Positions 11,691-22,927 of a DNA stretch of 64,000 nt are shown piece by piece (within the stretch, counting starts at the first letter, position 1; each line of letters begins with the position of its first letter). The translations under genes and the position numbers were made by a program. Source of the stretch: Physcomitrium patens (lineage: Eukaryota > Streptophyta > Bryopsida > Funariales > Funariaceae); assembly GCF_000002425.4 (NCBI RefSeq), contig NC_037270.1, positions 1,161,617 through 1,225,616 on the forward strand, given 5' to 3'. The notes beneath the pieces are model-generated. The model was not told where the DNA came from. It did not search any database and was given only the letters and a program-made list of their open reading frames with translations.

Positions 11691-12248
11691 AATTGGATTT
11701 TTGTAATAAAGTAACGGCGAATACTCTTGACTGTTTTGTGAAATTGGAGAGACATCTATGGTTGAAATTTTAGAGGTGTCTAGATGGTTGAGTATGCCAA
11801 GTACATGCAAAAATTTGTGTTAATCTAACAGTATGAAGATATTTGATCATTAGTTTAAAAAAGTATCAGAAGTTGGCATATTGAGATTGTTTAGGATTTT
11901 GTAATATCTGGAGATCTACAAACTGGAATAAGATGAATCTTGACGTTATAAGTCCAAGACTTAAAGGTGGAGCTGCACACAAAGTTTAAATGAGAATTAA
12001 TGGTTAGAGAAGGAAAAATTACAAGTTACAGTTCGTCATCAACTTCTAGTTGGCAGTCAAGGGACATCACTATGGATTTACGGCATTTTCTTGCATTCTT
12101 TTGTATTTAGATGGTTGAAATCCACTAGACTACTCAGATATTTGCAAAACATCATTTTATCTTCTACAACCGAATGCCCAGTGCATTCTCAAGCAACATA
12201 GTACGTAATACGACAACGTGATTTGTAATCTTCAAATACATAAGATAT

Positions 12249-12789
12249 TGTCAAAGACATGAACTAAAAAAAATGCATAAACTTGAAAAATTTGTGTCAA
12301 AAGAAAAGTAATAAAAAAAAAAGATGTATATTTAAAAAAAAAATGAAATAGCTATTGCAAAAAGACAAAGAAACTAGAGACAATTGAAACTAGATTAGAA
12401 ACAAGAAAGAGATTGACAAGAATAAAGAAAGTTCATTTTTGTCTTCATATATACTATCTATCTAAGATCTATGTGGCAACATTCTATAAGACCTCCAAGA
12501 ATGTGTTGACTTTGCATGACACATATCTTAACTTACAAGGCAAGTTTCTTATATAGATACCATATAGTTAACTTATCTCATAAGCTACCAATACATGTGG
12601 CACATGGATAGCTTGTTGATGAAGTTTCTATCCTATCAATCAACTACAAATATATATAAAGGCAAAATAATGTTTAAAAAGCTTTTAGAAGGCTTTTCTA
12701 GAATATATTATGAAATTAACTTATTTTTAATTAATTCTATCTATTTATATTATCTAGATAATAATTATAGTAGATATATATTTGTGACA
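12249..12789 (-). repeat. 3' LTR of B'
   Basis: The LTR starts TGTCAAAG and ends TGTGACA, and a pyrimidine run on the + strand (polypurine tract on the element strand) follows at 12790-12805. It shares with the right-hand LTR the segment AACTTGAAAAATTTGTGTC or close variants, and the series of CTTCTAAGAAGC-like palindromes. A TATATATAC box sits near 12449-12457 and the U3/R boundary carries ATTCTTGTCAATC on the element strand (12411-12423). Confidence 0.75.
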
Positions 12790-13035
12790 TTATTCCTTCT
12801 TCTAATGGACGAGTTTTACAAGGAATAGTGATCATATGTTGAGGAAGTCTAAGGTGTGACAAATTATATTTGTCACATACTTTGATCTTTATTCTTATCA
12901 AAGGTAGTTCATAGGTCCTTTCAACCATTAATAATATTCCATTTCACAGCAAAAAGACCATCTTATAATTTGATCATTGTTTAAATCTTTGTAACTTCTT
13001 TCAAACAAAATATTTATAACACCATCAATAGTCGT

Positions 13036-13599
13036 TGTCAAGGACAAGAGTATGATAAAGACAAATAAATAAGTAAGACTTCTCTCATAGAAAGATGAAA
13101 AAATAGAAATAACTTCATATATATATATATATAAAGAAATAAACTAGAATGGCTATTGCCAAAAGCCAAAAAAACTAGAGACCCTTAAAACTAGACTAAA
13201 AGCAAGAAAGGAGTTGAAAAGAGTAAAGAGGGCTTCACTCTTATCTCTATATATACTATCTAACTAGGAGCTATATGGCAACGTTCTATAGGACCTCCAA
13301 TATGTGTTGATTTTGTAGGATACATGCCTTGACTTACAAGGCAAGTTTTTCTATGTGTGAGCTACATAGTTAACTTGGTCTTCAAGCTAACAACATGTGT
13401 GGCACATGGCCAACTTGTTGACCACGTTTTTAATCCAAAAAGTAAATTAAAGACACCTATAAAGTCAAATCAATGTCTATAAAGCTTCTAAGAAGCTTCT
13501 ATATCAAATACTATAGAATTAACTTACTTTTATCTACTTTTACTTACTTCTATCTATTTATACATGTAATTATTGGCTTACATGTGTATGTCCATTACA
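13036..13599 (-). repeat. 3' LTR of B1
   Basis: The LTR starts TGTCAAGGACAAGAG and ends TCCATTACA. It matches the B2 LTRs along its full length, including GGCTATTGCCAAAAGCC, the TATATATAC box near 13255 and the palindrome CTTCTAAGAAGCTTC. The polypurine tract lies on the element strand just right of 13599 (TTACCCTCCCTTCTAGGG on +). Confidence 0.85.
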
Positions 13600-14157
13600 T
13601 TACCCTCCCTTCTAGGGATGAGTTCCACAAGGAGTGGTAATCATATGTTGAAGAAGTCTATAATGAGACAAATTGTATTCGCCACATACTTTGATCTTTG
13701 TTCTCTCCGAAGATGATTGATAGGGCCTCTCAACTATCGGTAGTATCTCATATCAAGGCAGAAAGACCACTCAGTTATTTGATCGTTGTTGAGGCCTTCA
13801 TAACTTCCTTCAAAAAAAATATTTGGAATACTGTTAAGAGTTGTTTATAGCTCTAGAAAAATCACCAAACATCGAGAGTCCCTTCCAAGGTTGTGCTACC
13901 AAACTCGTTGTATCTCGCCATCTATTCGAGGAAGAACATGTCATTCTTGAAGTTTTTCATCTCAATTGCATCGTCATGAAGGTTGAAATAATCATAATGT
14001 CTCGTTTGGCAGGTCATCAAACTCTTGAGTCGAATTTGCTCGTTATTGGTTCTCCATCTCCCGAGCATCGCAACTACAAAGAAGATACAAAGAAGGATTG
14101 AAAGTAAAATGATGTCTTGTCTAGATCTTGTTTCTTTTGTAAAGAAGGTTTTCAGCT

Positions 14158-15330
14158 TCATTTTGATAGATATTGTCGATGAAAAGCCTCCATCGCCTTT
14201 ACTGTATTTACAAGATTCTTTACTAGCTCCCATATGCGTTCACTAATATCATATCTATGCCAATGGACAAGATATTCTAATTTATTTCAACCTCGCCTTG
14301 AATCTAAGACTTCTTCTACTTCAAATTCTTCATTATTGTTCACTTCTATAGGAGAAGGTGGAGTTTGTCTTCTTCTTGGTATGTCCACTATCTTGTATGG
14401 TTCAAGAAGAGACACGTGGAATACTAGATGGATTTTCATTAACTCCGATAGATGTAAATAATATGCAACTGGATTGATTTGTGCAGAAATAAAAAATGGT
14501 CTAAGCCTTGGATAGTCCAACTCGTCACAAAGATAAGTGATCTTGATATTGCAACGAAGTAACCATACCTTATCATCCATGTAAAATGGTGGTTTTTTTC
14601 TTTCGATAGACATTAGCATAGACCTTTTGTTGTTCTTGAGTTTCTTTTAACTGCATCTTCATCGTTGCATGTAGCTCTGACAAATGAATTGTCAAATCTT
14701 TTGCAGCAGGATTATCAACTTTTGAAAAGTCAAAAGTATCAAGTCGTGGATGATAACCATAATTGGCAAAAAAAGGTATTTATTTTGTAGAAGAATGTAT
14801 CATGTTATTGTAAGCAAACTCTATCAATGGCAAAAGAGTTGTACAATCATCTTGTTGGTAGTTAATAGTACATCTTAAATACTGCTCCAAAACTTAATTA
14901 ATATGCTTTGTTTGTCCATCAGTTTGAGGATGGAATGCCAAAGATAATTTTATATCTACTTTTAGAATCTTGAAAAGAGTCCGCCAAAATCTTGATATAA
15001 ATTGAGTTCTCCTATTTCATATAATATCCTTGGATAATCCATGATAGCGATAGATATTGTTAGGAAAGAACTTAGCTGTTTCTTCACCTGTGATAGATTT
15101 TGTATATGGTACAAAATCTGCCATCTTAGTAAAATGATCTACTATCATGAATATAGAGTCATAAGAACTTGAGATTGGAAGATCCGTGATGAAATCCATA
15201 GAAATAGAAGACCATGGTTGTTTTGGAATGGATAATGGCTGAAGAAATCTGTAAGGTCAATGACGAGGAATTTTTGATCTCGAACAAACATCAGAAAGAT
15301 TGTACAAAATCTTTAACTCCTTTCTACATT
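14158..15330 (-). pseudogene. integrase core, C-terminal part and chromodomain of B1
   Basis: On the minus strand the core reads MDFITDLPISSSYDSIF (first catalytic Asp, near 15199) and RYHGLSKDII. The C-terminal part shows VSLLEPYKI. It ends with [14 protein letters not shown], a TGA stop near 14284, then NKLEYLVHWHRYDISERIWE and finally RQYLSK with stop at 14158. The last part is a chromodomain, which in this family directs integration to marked chromatin. The acidic start, EYLVHW and W of the domain are conserved. The internal stop and frameshifts make it a pseudogene. Confidence 0.85.
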
Positions 15331-16110
15331 TGGAGCCACCAAAAGTCCTTGGATATTAGTTCGAAAGTTTTATTATACCCAAAATATCCTACTATTGGAA
15401 AGTCATGATGAGCTTGAAGAACACGTAATCGAGCTTTACCTTCTCGAACATATAGGCGTTCCTCAAAATATAGTAGATTCTTCTTGAATTCAAACTTGGA
15501 AGTATTATGAGACTTTGAAGGATTTTCTTTAATATCATGAATAAGAGGATGGAAAGACATACTTGACTGAACTTGCTTAATAAAAGTTGAATCAACAATT
15601 AGTGTTGATTTTATTGCTCCAAGATGAAGATGCTTTGGCTTCAAGAGAATTTTTTGTTGTTGATCGAAAGCAACATCTCCTTCCTTTGGTACAAGGTAAG
15701 ATCGTCTAGAGAGTACATCTGATAAACCTTGTTGTTTTTCTGGTCGATAAGTGATCTTGAATTTGAATCTTGACAAAGACATACTCCAATGAATTTGGCA
15801 ACGATTCAAAATACATGTTGATATAAAATATTCAAGGTTCTTGTGATCTATATACACTATAATTGGGCTAGAAGTACCTTGTAGATAATGGCGCCATTCT
15901 TGAAATAAAACCACAATTACAAGAAGTTCTTTGTTGTGGATCTCGTAGTTGATCTCGGCTGTTGAAAATTTTTTGGAATGAAATGTTATTGGATGAAGTT
16001 TATCATCTATTCCCATTTATGACAATACGGCATCTAAAGCAAAGTCTGATGCATCTATTTCTATAAAAAATGGCTTAAAATAATCGACATGATATAAGAT
16101 TGGTGTAGAA
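15324..16110 (-). pseudogene. RNase H and integrase zinc-binding region of B1
   Basis: The RNase H part includes [23 protein letters not shown] and RPEKQQGLSDVLSRR, covering the expected Glu and Asp residues in their usual order. The integrase HHCC region follows with YVREGKARLRVLQAHHDFP, where the second His (usually GHFG) is Tyr. A continuous 230-codon frame at 15324-16016 makes this the best preserved part of B1. RNase H removes the RNA strand during reverse transcription. Confidence 0.85.
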
Positions 16111-16628
16111 ATAAAGGCTATCTTCAAAGCTTCAAATGCTACTTCTGCTTCTTGATTCCATTGAAATTTGTCTTTGCAAGTCAAACGTTTAAGTGAAGCT
16201 ACAACTTGAGAGAAGTCTTTGATGAAGATCTGATAGAAGTTGGCAAATCACAAAAAGCATTAGACATCTCTTACCATTTTTGGGATCTTCCAATCCATAA
16301 TAGTTTGAACTTTCTTAAGATCCATCATAAGTCCATCATTTGAAATGATGTATCTTAAGAAGTGGACTTGAGTAGTATAAAATACACACTTTTCTATCTT
16401 GGCAAAGAGTCCTGCATCTCTTAGTTTTTGTAATACTTGGCAAACATGAAGTTCATATTTTTTTGGGTTCTTAGAATAGATTAAGATGTCATTTAGGTAA
16501 TAGATAACAAAATCATCTAAAAACTCCCAAAAGATATCATTCATCAGATGTTGGAATGCTGTTGGTGCATTTGTAAGTCCAAAAAACATGATGTTGTATT
16601 CAAAATGTCCATACCTTGTTCGAAACGT

Positions 16629-17699
16629 TGTCGAGGTAGAGAGAGTTTGCGTCAAGAAACACTCGGCTTTTGGCTATCACTAATTATTCAATCAAGCTTG
16701 AAAATAAGAAAAGCCCTAATTTTATATATAATTTTTCCCTTTTTGAGTATTTACACCAAATACACAATCCTCAAGTAACCCACAACTTCCAAAATTTGAT
16801 AAAATCTTCTAAAACCTTGTTTATTCTTATGTAGAGATTTTTCCGAACTTCAACACCTCATATCTCCTAATCCGACCGTCCAAATAAGCTCAAATTTTAC
16901 ATGAGGTATTGATGTATTCATATTAACTTCTACAAGAATTTTCAACTGCAAATTCGTTGCAAATCTTGAGATAACTTGAAAATCCTAACAGTCGCTTCAA
17001 ACCTTTGTCTTTATATACTTGCATGCAAATTTCTTCATATCTCACAAAATATAAGCTCAAATGCCACGAAATTTGTATGTATAGCTTTTTAACAAAAAAA
17101 TTTACATTCTCCAAAAAGTTTTAGCCAAAAATTCATCCGAACACTCAAGTTATGGCTCCAACCATTACTACAAATAAAACCGCTCTCTTTGATTTGAAAG
17201 CACCGCATTCAACTCCTTACAACTCCTTCATATGAACTCCAAAAGAAATAATTCTTTCATGAAAGATGTAGGCCTTGAAATCGCCGTTCCAGTCACACCT
17301 TTTGATCTTCAAAAGCTGCTGTAAAACTCCTTGTACACTCAAAAGAGTAATAGTATGTCTTAAATAAATACCTTAACTTCAAACGGCTATAACTTCTTCA
17401 TCCTAATTCCAAATCCTCTAATTTTTGCACAAAAATTGTACTCCAAACCCTAAACTTTACAATCCTAGCTTGTAATTTCCGAATGCCTCTTTAAAGTCGC
17501 CGAAATCCTTCTTCAGGTCGTGGGCAGCCTCCTCAAAGTCCATTGAACATGGTATTCGACCAATAGGGATGAAGTTCTCCATTCTTTGCCTTCATCCGAC
17601 TATGCCTTGCTTTCATCCCTCCCAATTAGCCTCCTACTAGTTAAGATTTTCATCCTTAGGCTTCCACCTTCTTCATAGGCTTCATACTAAATATTTAGG

Positions 17700-17738
<39 letters not shown>

Positions 17739-17895
17739 AATATCAAAATCATAACAAATAAAGAAACAAAGTAAAGTTTCTTATACCAACTTCTTTTAAT
17801 TTAATCTACTAGCCATTCTAACACACATCTAGATTTATCAACATATAATATGTTTTAATTAATTTTTACATACTGTAAGTATTTATAGTACGACA
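16629..17895. repeat. solo LTR of family D inserted in the RT of B1
   Basis: The insert begins TGTCGAGG and ends GTACGACA, giving 5-bp inverted ends TGTCG/CGACA. The flanks ACGT and ACGA suggest a slightly mutated 4-bp target duplication, and the uninterrupted B2 sequence confirms the boundaries. It has no coding capacity, holds a (TA)n array at 17701-17735, and is less AT-rich and probably younger than its surroundings. Degenerate related sequence occurs at 27103-28090. Orientation is not determined. Confidence 0.75.
17701..17735. repeat. (TA)n microsatellite
   Basis: A pure TA dinucleotide run lies within the D solo LTR. Confidence 0.95.
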
Positions 17896-18553
17896 ACGAA
17901 GTCTTCCATTCATCTCTTTCTTTGATGCATACCAAATTGTATGCTCTCTGTAGATCTATTTTTGTGTAGATCTTAGCTTGATTCAACTGATCAAGAAGTC
18001 TAGATATTCAAGGTAGCGGATACCTATTTTTTATAGTGATTTTGTTGAGTACTCGATAATCAACACACATCCGCAATGATCTATCTTTTTTCTTCACAAA
18101 TAAAATTGGAGCTCCTATTGGAGATTTGGAATGGCGTATGAAGTTATTAGCTAAATTTTCTTCAATATACTCCTTGAGTTCAGCCAACTTATTTTGAGAT
18201 AAATTGTAGATTGGTCCAAATGGCAGTTGTGCTCCTTCTTAAAGGTCAATTGAACAGTCATAGGAATGATGTTTTCGAAGAGTATCCACATTCTTTTTCT
18301 CAAATACATCTTAAAAATTTTGATATTGGCTTGGAATGCCACTTGAAGACTTTCTACCAGTAGAAACAAGTGTGGCATAATGACACAAGGTGATCCTTCT
18401 TTTCCAGCATGAAAGAAAGCACTTGCATTTACAAATATAGGTTTTATTATACTAGACTTATGACTTTCTACTTGATTAACTATGCTCTTAGTTATACTTG
18501 CAAAAAAGTTAAGACTACGAGAAGTCCAATCTCGTAGTCTAATATTTTTCTAG

Positions 18554-18830
18554 CTATGATAAACCTAAAATGATTGGATTAAAAGGAGATCTTATGATAT
18601 TAAATATTATAAAGCTACTATGACCATTAGTTGTTATTTCTATAGGAAGGATTTCATGAGTAACATCTCTTGAAGACAATGGATGACTATCTATGACTTC
18701 TACATGAACAGGTTTAGTTTTCTTTATTAAAAATATGTTATATCTTTTAGCAAATTTTTCTTCTAAAAAATATGTTGAGGCTCTTGAATCGAGCAAGAGA
18801 GAGGCTTACAAATGTTTAGATCGTAGAATA
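18554..18830 (-). pseudogene. aspartic protease of B1
   Basis: The frame reads MLDSRASTYFLEEKFAKRY, where the active-site DSG has become DSR, and continues with VEVIDSHPLSSRDVTHEI and PFNPIILGLS. B2 carries the same domain at 45115-45495. The loss of the active-site Gly would block proteolysis. Confidence 0.75.
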
Positions 18831-18924
18831 ATATTTATCGTAAAATATAGAGAGGATTCAGAGAAGAGGATAGGATCTTCACAAGGCATTGTACAAGGTT
18901 CCAACCGCACAGTTCCTATTATAA

Positions 18925-19798
18925 CTAGACACATTCGTTTTCAGACATGCTATCTCCTTTGATCATCGTACTCCTCATTTTATGGTTGCGTTGCTTCTTT
19001 GGGCAATGTTGGGTAGTGTGCTTAGGTTCTCCATAATATAAGCACAATCTTTTTTGATGACAATGAGTCTTTTCTTGCTCAATAAGAGGTTTGAAACATA
19101 CTGCATCAATTTGTATATCTTCTACTTTCGAATTTATATGTTGAAGAGATATTGGTGTTGCTATTGAATTATAGTTACGTTGAGATCCACTTATACGGTT
19201 CTCAGATCGGGATTCAAAAAGACAATTGTTATACTTCACAACAAAGTCAATTACTTGACTCAATATTTAAGGATCAAGTAAGTTGAGCATTAATTTTTTT
19301 TACCTCATATTGTAATCCATAGAGAAATTGGCTAATAAGTGTAGCATTATTCCACTTGATATTAGTTACAAGTTATTAAAATTATGAAGCATATATTGTT
19401 ACTAATCGATTACCTTGGTGTAAAATACGGATCTTATTGGTTGCAACACAAATTGCATCATGTTCTCTATACATGGATTGAAACTCGGCCAGAAAAACCT
19501 CTAGATTATCTAATATTGGATCTCATTGTTCAAAAAAAGATGAAAATCATGATAGTGCTGAACTTGAAAGAAGCGTATCAATGAATCTAATTTGCAATCC
19601 TGGAGTTGGATAGCTTTGAGGTTGAAGTTTAATCACAAGTTGTACTTCATTGATAAATCCTTGAAACTTGGATCTGATGCCATTAAACTTCTCAAATAGG
19701 ACAATTCTTAGACTCTAACAGTGGAAGGACGTTCCACTATAGGAAAAGGGACATGATTTGGTACAGATGTTGAAGCAGCTCCAATAATTTCTATATCC
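18925..19798 (-). pseudogene. gag of B1, 5' truncated
   Basis: The nucleocapsid part contains CLYYGEPKHTTQHC, a CCHC knuckle whose second Cys is Tyr (B2 keeps CLYCGEPKHTAQHC). Towards the right the frame is broken. Sequence homologous to VRFISTLLSSSALS and to FEKFNG of B2 can be followed until 19798, where gag is cut off within the segment corresponding to EMIGAAST. Confidence 0.75.
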
Positions 19799-20130
19799 TA
19801 ATAAAATGGGATACGATAACGTAGAACTCTGTAATCAAAATACAATATAATCGATTTTGTATGTCAATCCCATAATTACAGTGGCAATATTTTGTAAGAT
19901 TTTCATTGGCTTTACCCAACTATGATCTGCCATTTATAAGACCAATGTTGTAGGTAGCAATTGCTTTAGATCCAAGTCCTCCATTGTATCCGCATTCATT
20001 AAATTCACACTAGAGCCACCATCGACTTGTACCTCTATAATTAAAATGCCATCGATTGATACATCGATTGTTGGTGCTCTCGGATCTAGTTTAAGCTAAC
20101 TTCATGAATTTCTTTAATGTGGGATCTTCA
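19799..20130 (-). pseudogene. protease start of element C, cut at the deletion junction
   Basis: The minus strand reads VQVDGGSSVNLMNADTMEDL, a retropepsin active-site region with DGGSSVN in place of DSGSS/AN. It ends at SYPILLG, the second conserved protease motif. The expected next residues (RPWL) are replaced by B1 gag sequence. A stop separates it from the gag region upstream. Confidence 0.7.
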
Positions 20131-22739
20131 TCATATTAACGCTGAATTTAATGTAGATCGACATTCCGATGCTATAGCCAAAAGTTGCTTCATTGTAATT
20201 GAAGGCTGAAAAACATCCAAATCCTTCAGAATGTCATAGGGTTCTGTATTGAGAGTAATTCTCAATGCTCTTTTGTGTTTCATTGGTTTCGATTTTACTC
20301 CATTTGGTAGCAATTCCTTCCTGGCAATTACGATTGCCATTAGTAACTTTGTCAACTTGTCTACCACTAAAGGTTCTTTTAATGCATAAGATCTTTTATT
20401 GGGCTGTACAAGTATTGGTACTTGGTCAGTTGGGATCGATCTTGATGGTCTTGGCAAATTGGCATGTGAGACCAAATTGGGTTCCTTAGTCTATTGAGGT
20501 CTCAATATTGGGATACGTTCCAATACTGATATTGGTTCGTTTAGCCCCATGGACGGTGCTACTTGCTTTCCTGCGATTTGTTCATCCATGTCTTGAATTG
20601 GATTCTTGTCTTTTTGTTGGCCTCTGGTAAGCATTGCGTTCACCACTTCAACACAATGTAGTAATGAGTCTCGTTGAACAGGGCCTTTGTCCTCCACCGG
20701 TTGGCTTGTTTGCATTTACTAGTCCTGATTATTATAATTAAAGGGCGCATTACATTACTGATAAGTGTGACCAGACTGCTTCCAATTTCCACATATTGGA
20801 GCATAGTCATCACTGGCCCTTGGATTAGGACATTCACTCCCATAATGTCCGATTTGTCTGCAACGATAGCAATGAAGTGGTCTCCTACCAACTCCTTCAG
20901 GGATAATAAATGTCTCTACTGGTATATAACGGCTAGGTCTGTTCCATGTCAAATGAGTAAAGGATCCTGATTGATCCATTGTTACTGTAGAGTCTGGCAT
21001 TGGCTTCATCATGGGTAGATATTGATGGTATCCTGGTTGGTTCATCGCCAATCTGTGAATATTAGATACACCTTCTTGGTGAAATTCAGAGTTGAGGAAA
21101 TTAGAATAATTCTTGTTTTATTTATTGGCACGATTTCCATTTTAGCCAAAGCTATTATTTGTCTGTACTTGGTTGACATCCCATAAAGTTGGTTGAGTTA
21201 TTATCTGATTATTGAGTTGTTGTTACTTCCGTAAATTCCAACATTTGGTGGTAATATGCTTGCCTCTGCAAAAGGTACATTGTACAGTCATTTGCGGTGG
21301 TGAAGGACATTCTGTTACTAAATGACCTTGCCCCTTACAATTGCTGCACCAGACATTTGGACGCATATTGGTTGGTTTATGCCTTTTTTCTTTATCCTTG
21401 GCCAGATTCACAGTTGATTCATCCATTGTTTTCGTCAATGTTAACAACAATAACTCATTGGGATCCTTTGATACCAATGCATTTGGTAATTCCTTTGTAG
21501 GTATTGATTTTTGATACGTGGAATAAGGTGCATACGGATGTGATGATGATGGTGGTACAGCTTGCAATGGAACAACATCCACTATTTCCTGTGGAATTGT
21601 ACCATAATTATTCCTTCCCAAATAACTTCCCGATGCGTCATTCCAATTTGTCATTTGATAACCTCCTTGAGATGGAATCATCGTGGCTCCAACTGTTAAG
21701 TTCTGGTCATAGTGACATTCTTCCCATACTTTTGCTCGCTCAAGAAATGATGAAATGGTGGCTGATTGGGCCTCCTTTACAAAAAATTTTAATTCTGGTG
21801 GGTGGAGTCCATTAAGCAATATGGACAACACAAATGATTTCGACATTTGGTTATCTAGCCATTTTCGAAGTATATCTGCTACACGACCATAATATGACTG
21901 TACCACTTCCCTTGGTACCATTCTGCTATTCATTAATTTTTTTCTAAGACGTTCTTCGAAACCAATTGGTCGAAAATGGGCTCCCAATTGATAAATTGTC
22001 GCACAAGTTGGCGGTTATATCACTCAAACGCTGTGTCTTTCAATGTCGCTGGTAGCCATCTCAGCCAAATGTCTTCTGTTCTTCCATTATTGACTACACA
22101 CGCCATCAAGAATTGAGACAAATGTTGATCTGGATCCGCACCTAGCAAATCCCGAAAAGTAGGTAATGGTGCAACGCTAGTCGTTCGATCGCCCACTGCA
22201 CCCATTTGAATTGCAATCGGAACTGTTGGTCCTCCAAACGTCATTACAGATGCCGGTGTTCCGCTCAATTTTTTATTAAAATAAAAACTGTCTCCCACAA
22301 AAGTCTTTTTTGGACTTCCAGGCCTTCCCGATTGACTATTATTATCTCCAAATAGTTTTACTTGTTGAATATGAGGTGAAAACGACAGGTTTTGAGATAC
22401 TCTGAATTGGTCTTTATTGGCAAGTGATTTATGCCGATCTTCAAAACCAATCTTATTAGGATCGAACATATTTTTAATTAAGAAGATATCCAGTGGAATA
22501 CCTAATTCCTCTGTGCCTTCCTCGTTTTTCATTAATGGCTTCGAGAGGTTTGCTGGACTATTAGCAGCGCTCCTCACGAGTGCTCTTGGCAATTTCTTTA
22601 ACGGTATGTATTTTTGAAATATTAGAGGTCGATCTTCTTCTGGATACAATCGAATATGCCAATAGGCATGCAACCACTGCTTAATCCAACTTTGTCGATG
22701 CTTCTTTTTCAATTTGCGATCTCGCTTATTATGCAACAA
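20131..22739 (-). pseudogene. gag region of element C with three zinc knuckles
   Basis: Five long frames on the minus strand (22739-22020, 21987-21223, 21051-20755, 20715-20491, 20475-20131) are separated only by a few stops and one or two frame shifts. In order they hold a basic N-terminus, a capsid-like part (GLHPPELKFFVKEA) and a double zinc knuckle CSNCKGQGHLVTEC plus CTFCRGKHITTKC. Then comes a further knuckle CYRCRQIGHYGSEC and a linker to protease. The last knuckle closely resembles that of family A (CFCCRQIGHYA), so C and A share ancestry in this region. Gag packages the element RNA. The start is not certain, and 22739 is the first Met of the open run. Confidence 0.75.
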
Positions 22740-22905
22740 ATTTCTTGCTTGTGATCGCTTTGTTCTTTCCTATGATTACTTTATTCTCTTTGCTGTTAAA
22801 TTCTCATTCTTAATAACCATATTCTTTGATTATTTCTACTGAGTTTGCTTCCTAATCTCCATTACTGCTTCGACAGTTAATTCCTAACACTCAATAATGT
22901 TGTCA

Positions 22906-22927
22906 ATCCCTGGTAGCGGTGCCAAAA
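22906..22927 (-). other. primer-binding site of element C, tRNA-Asp type
   Basis: Directly beside the LTR the element strand reads TTTTGGCACCGCTACCAGGG. The plant tRNA-Asp primer-binding site of Athila/Tat elements is TGGCGCCGTTGCCGGGG, and 13 of its 17 bases match, three of the four changes being G to A. Confidence 0.7.

Larger units (their letters stand above)
10589..12215 (+). repeat. LTR-sized unit carrying gag sequence, at the 3' LTR position of family A
   Basis: The unit starts TGTTGTATTGCAACACAAC right after the polypurine tract. It ends GTACGTAATACGACA, like the E LTRs (TATTACGACA at 26785), preceded by the shared GTGCATTCTCAAGCAA. Its length (1627 bp) is close to that of the E LTR at 8623-10283. 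Yet about 70 bases in, it switches to gag sequence nearly identical to 3090-3530, followed by about 1.1 kb I cannot assign. It is either an LTR that absorbed gag or a heavily deleted whole element whose ends are LTR ends. Confidence 0.55.
16111..18400 (-). pseudogene. reverse transcriptase of B1, split by a solo LTR
   Basis: The part nearest gag (17896-18240) is the RT fingers and start of the palm, and its homologue in B2 reads FVKKKDGSLQMCVDY. The rest (16111-16628) reads RYGHFEYNIMFFGLTNAP and then YYLNDILIYSKN, so YLDD has become YLND and one catalytic Asp is lost. Between them sits the 1267-bp D solo LTR at 16629-17895, and B2 is uninterrupted at the same place (44473-44490). Right of 18240 a segment matches the linker between protease and RT. 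Confidence 0.85.
13036..19798 (-). mobile_element. Ty3/gypsy chromovirus B1, 5' truncated
   Basis: B1 starts at its 3' LTR (13036-13599), inserted in the end of the internal region of B'. Moving right, it shows chromodomain, integrase, RNase H, RT, protease and gag, all on the minus strand and homologous to the complete B2 element (40891-47298). RT is interrupted by a D solo LTR (16629-17895). At about 19798 gag stops abruptly at GGATATAG, and element C begins in its protease. The 5' LTR of B1 is missing. Confidence 0.8.

Noticed and set aside
13841-14461. Open frames on the + strand opposite the chromodomain region
   Set aside because: They lie antisense to recognisable integrase and chromodomain sequence and have no features of their own.
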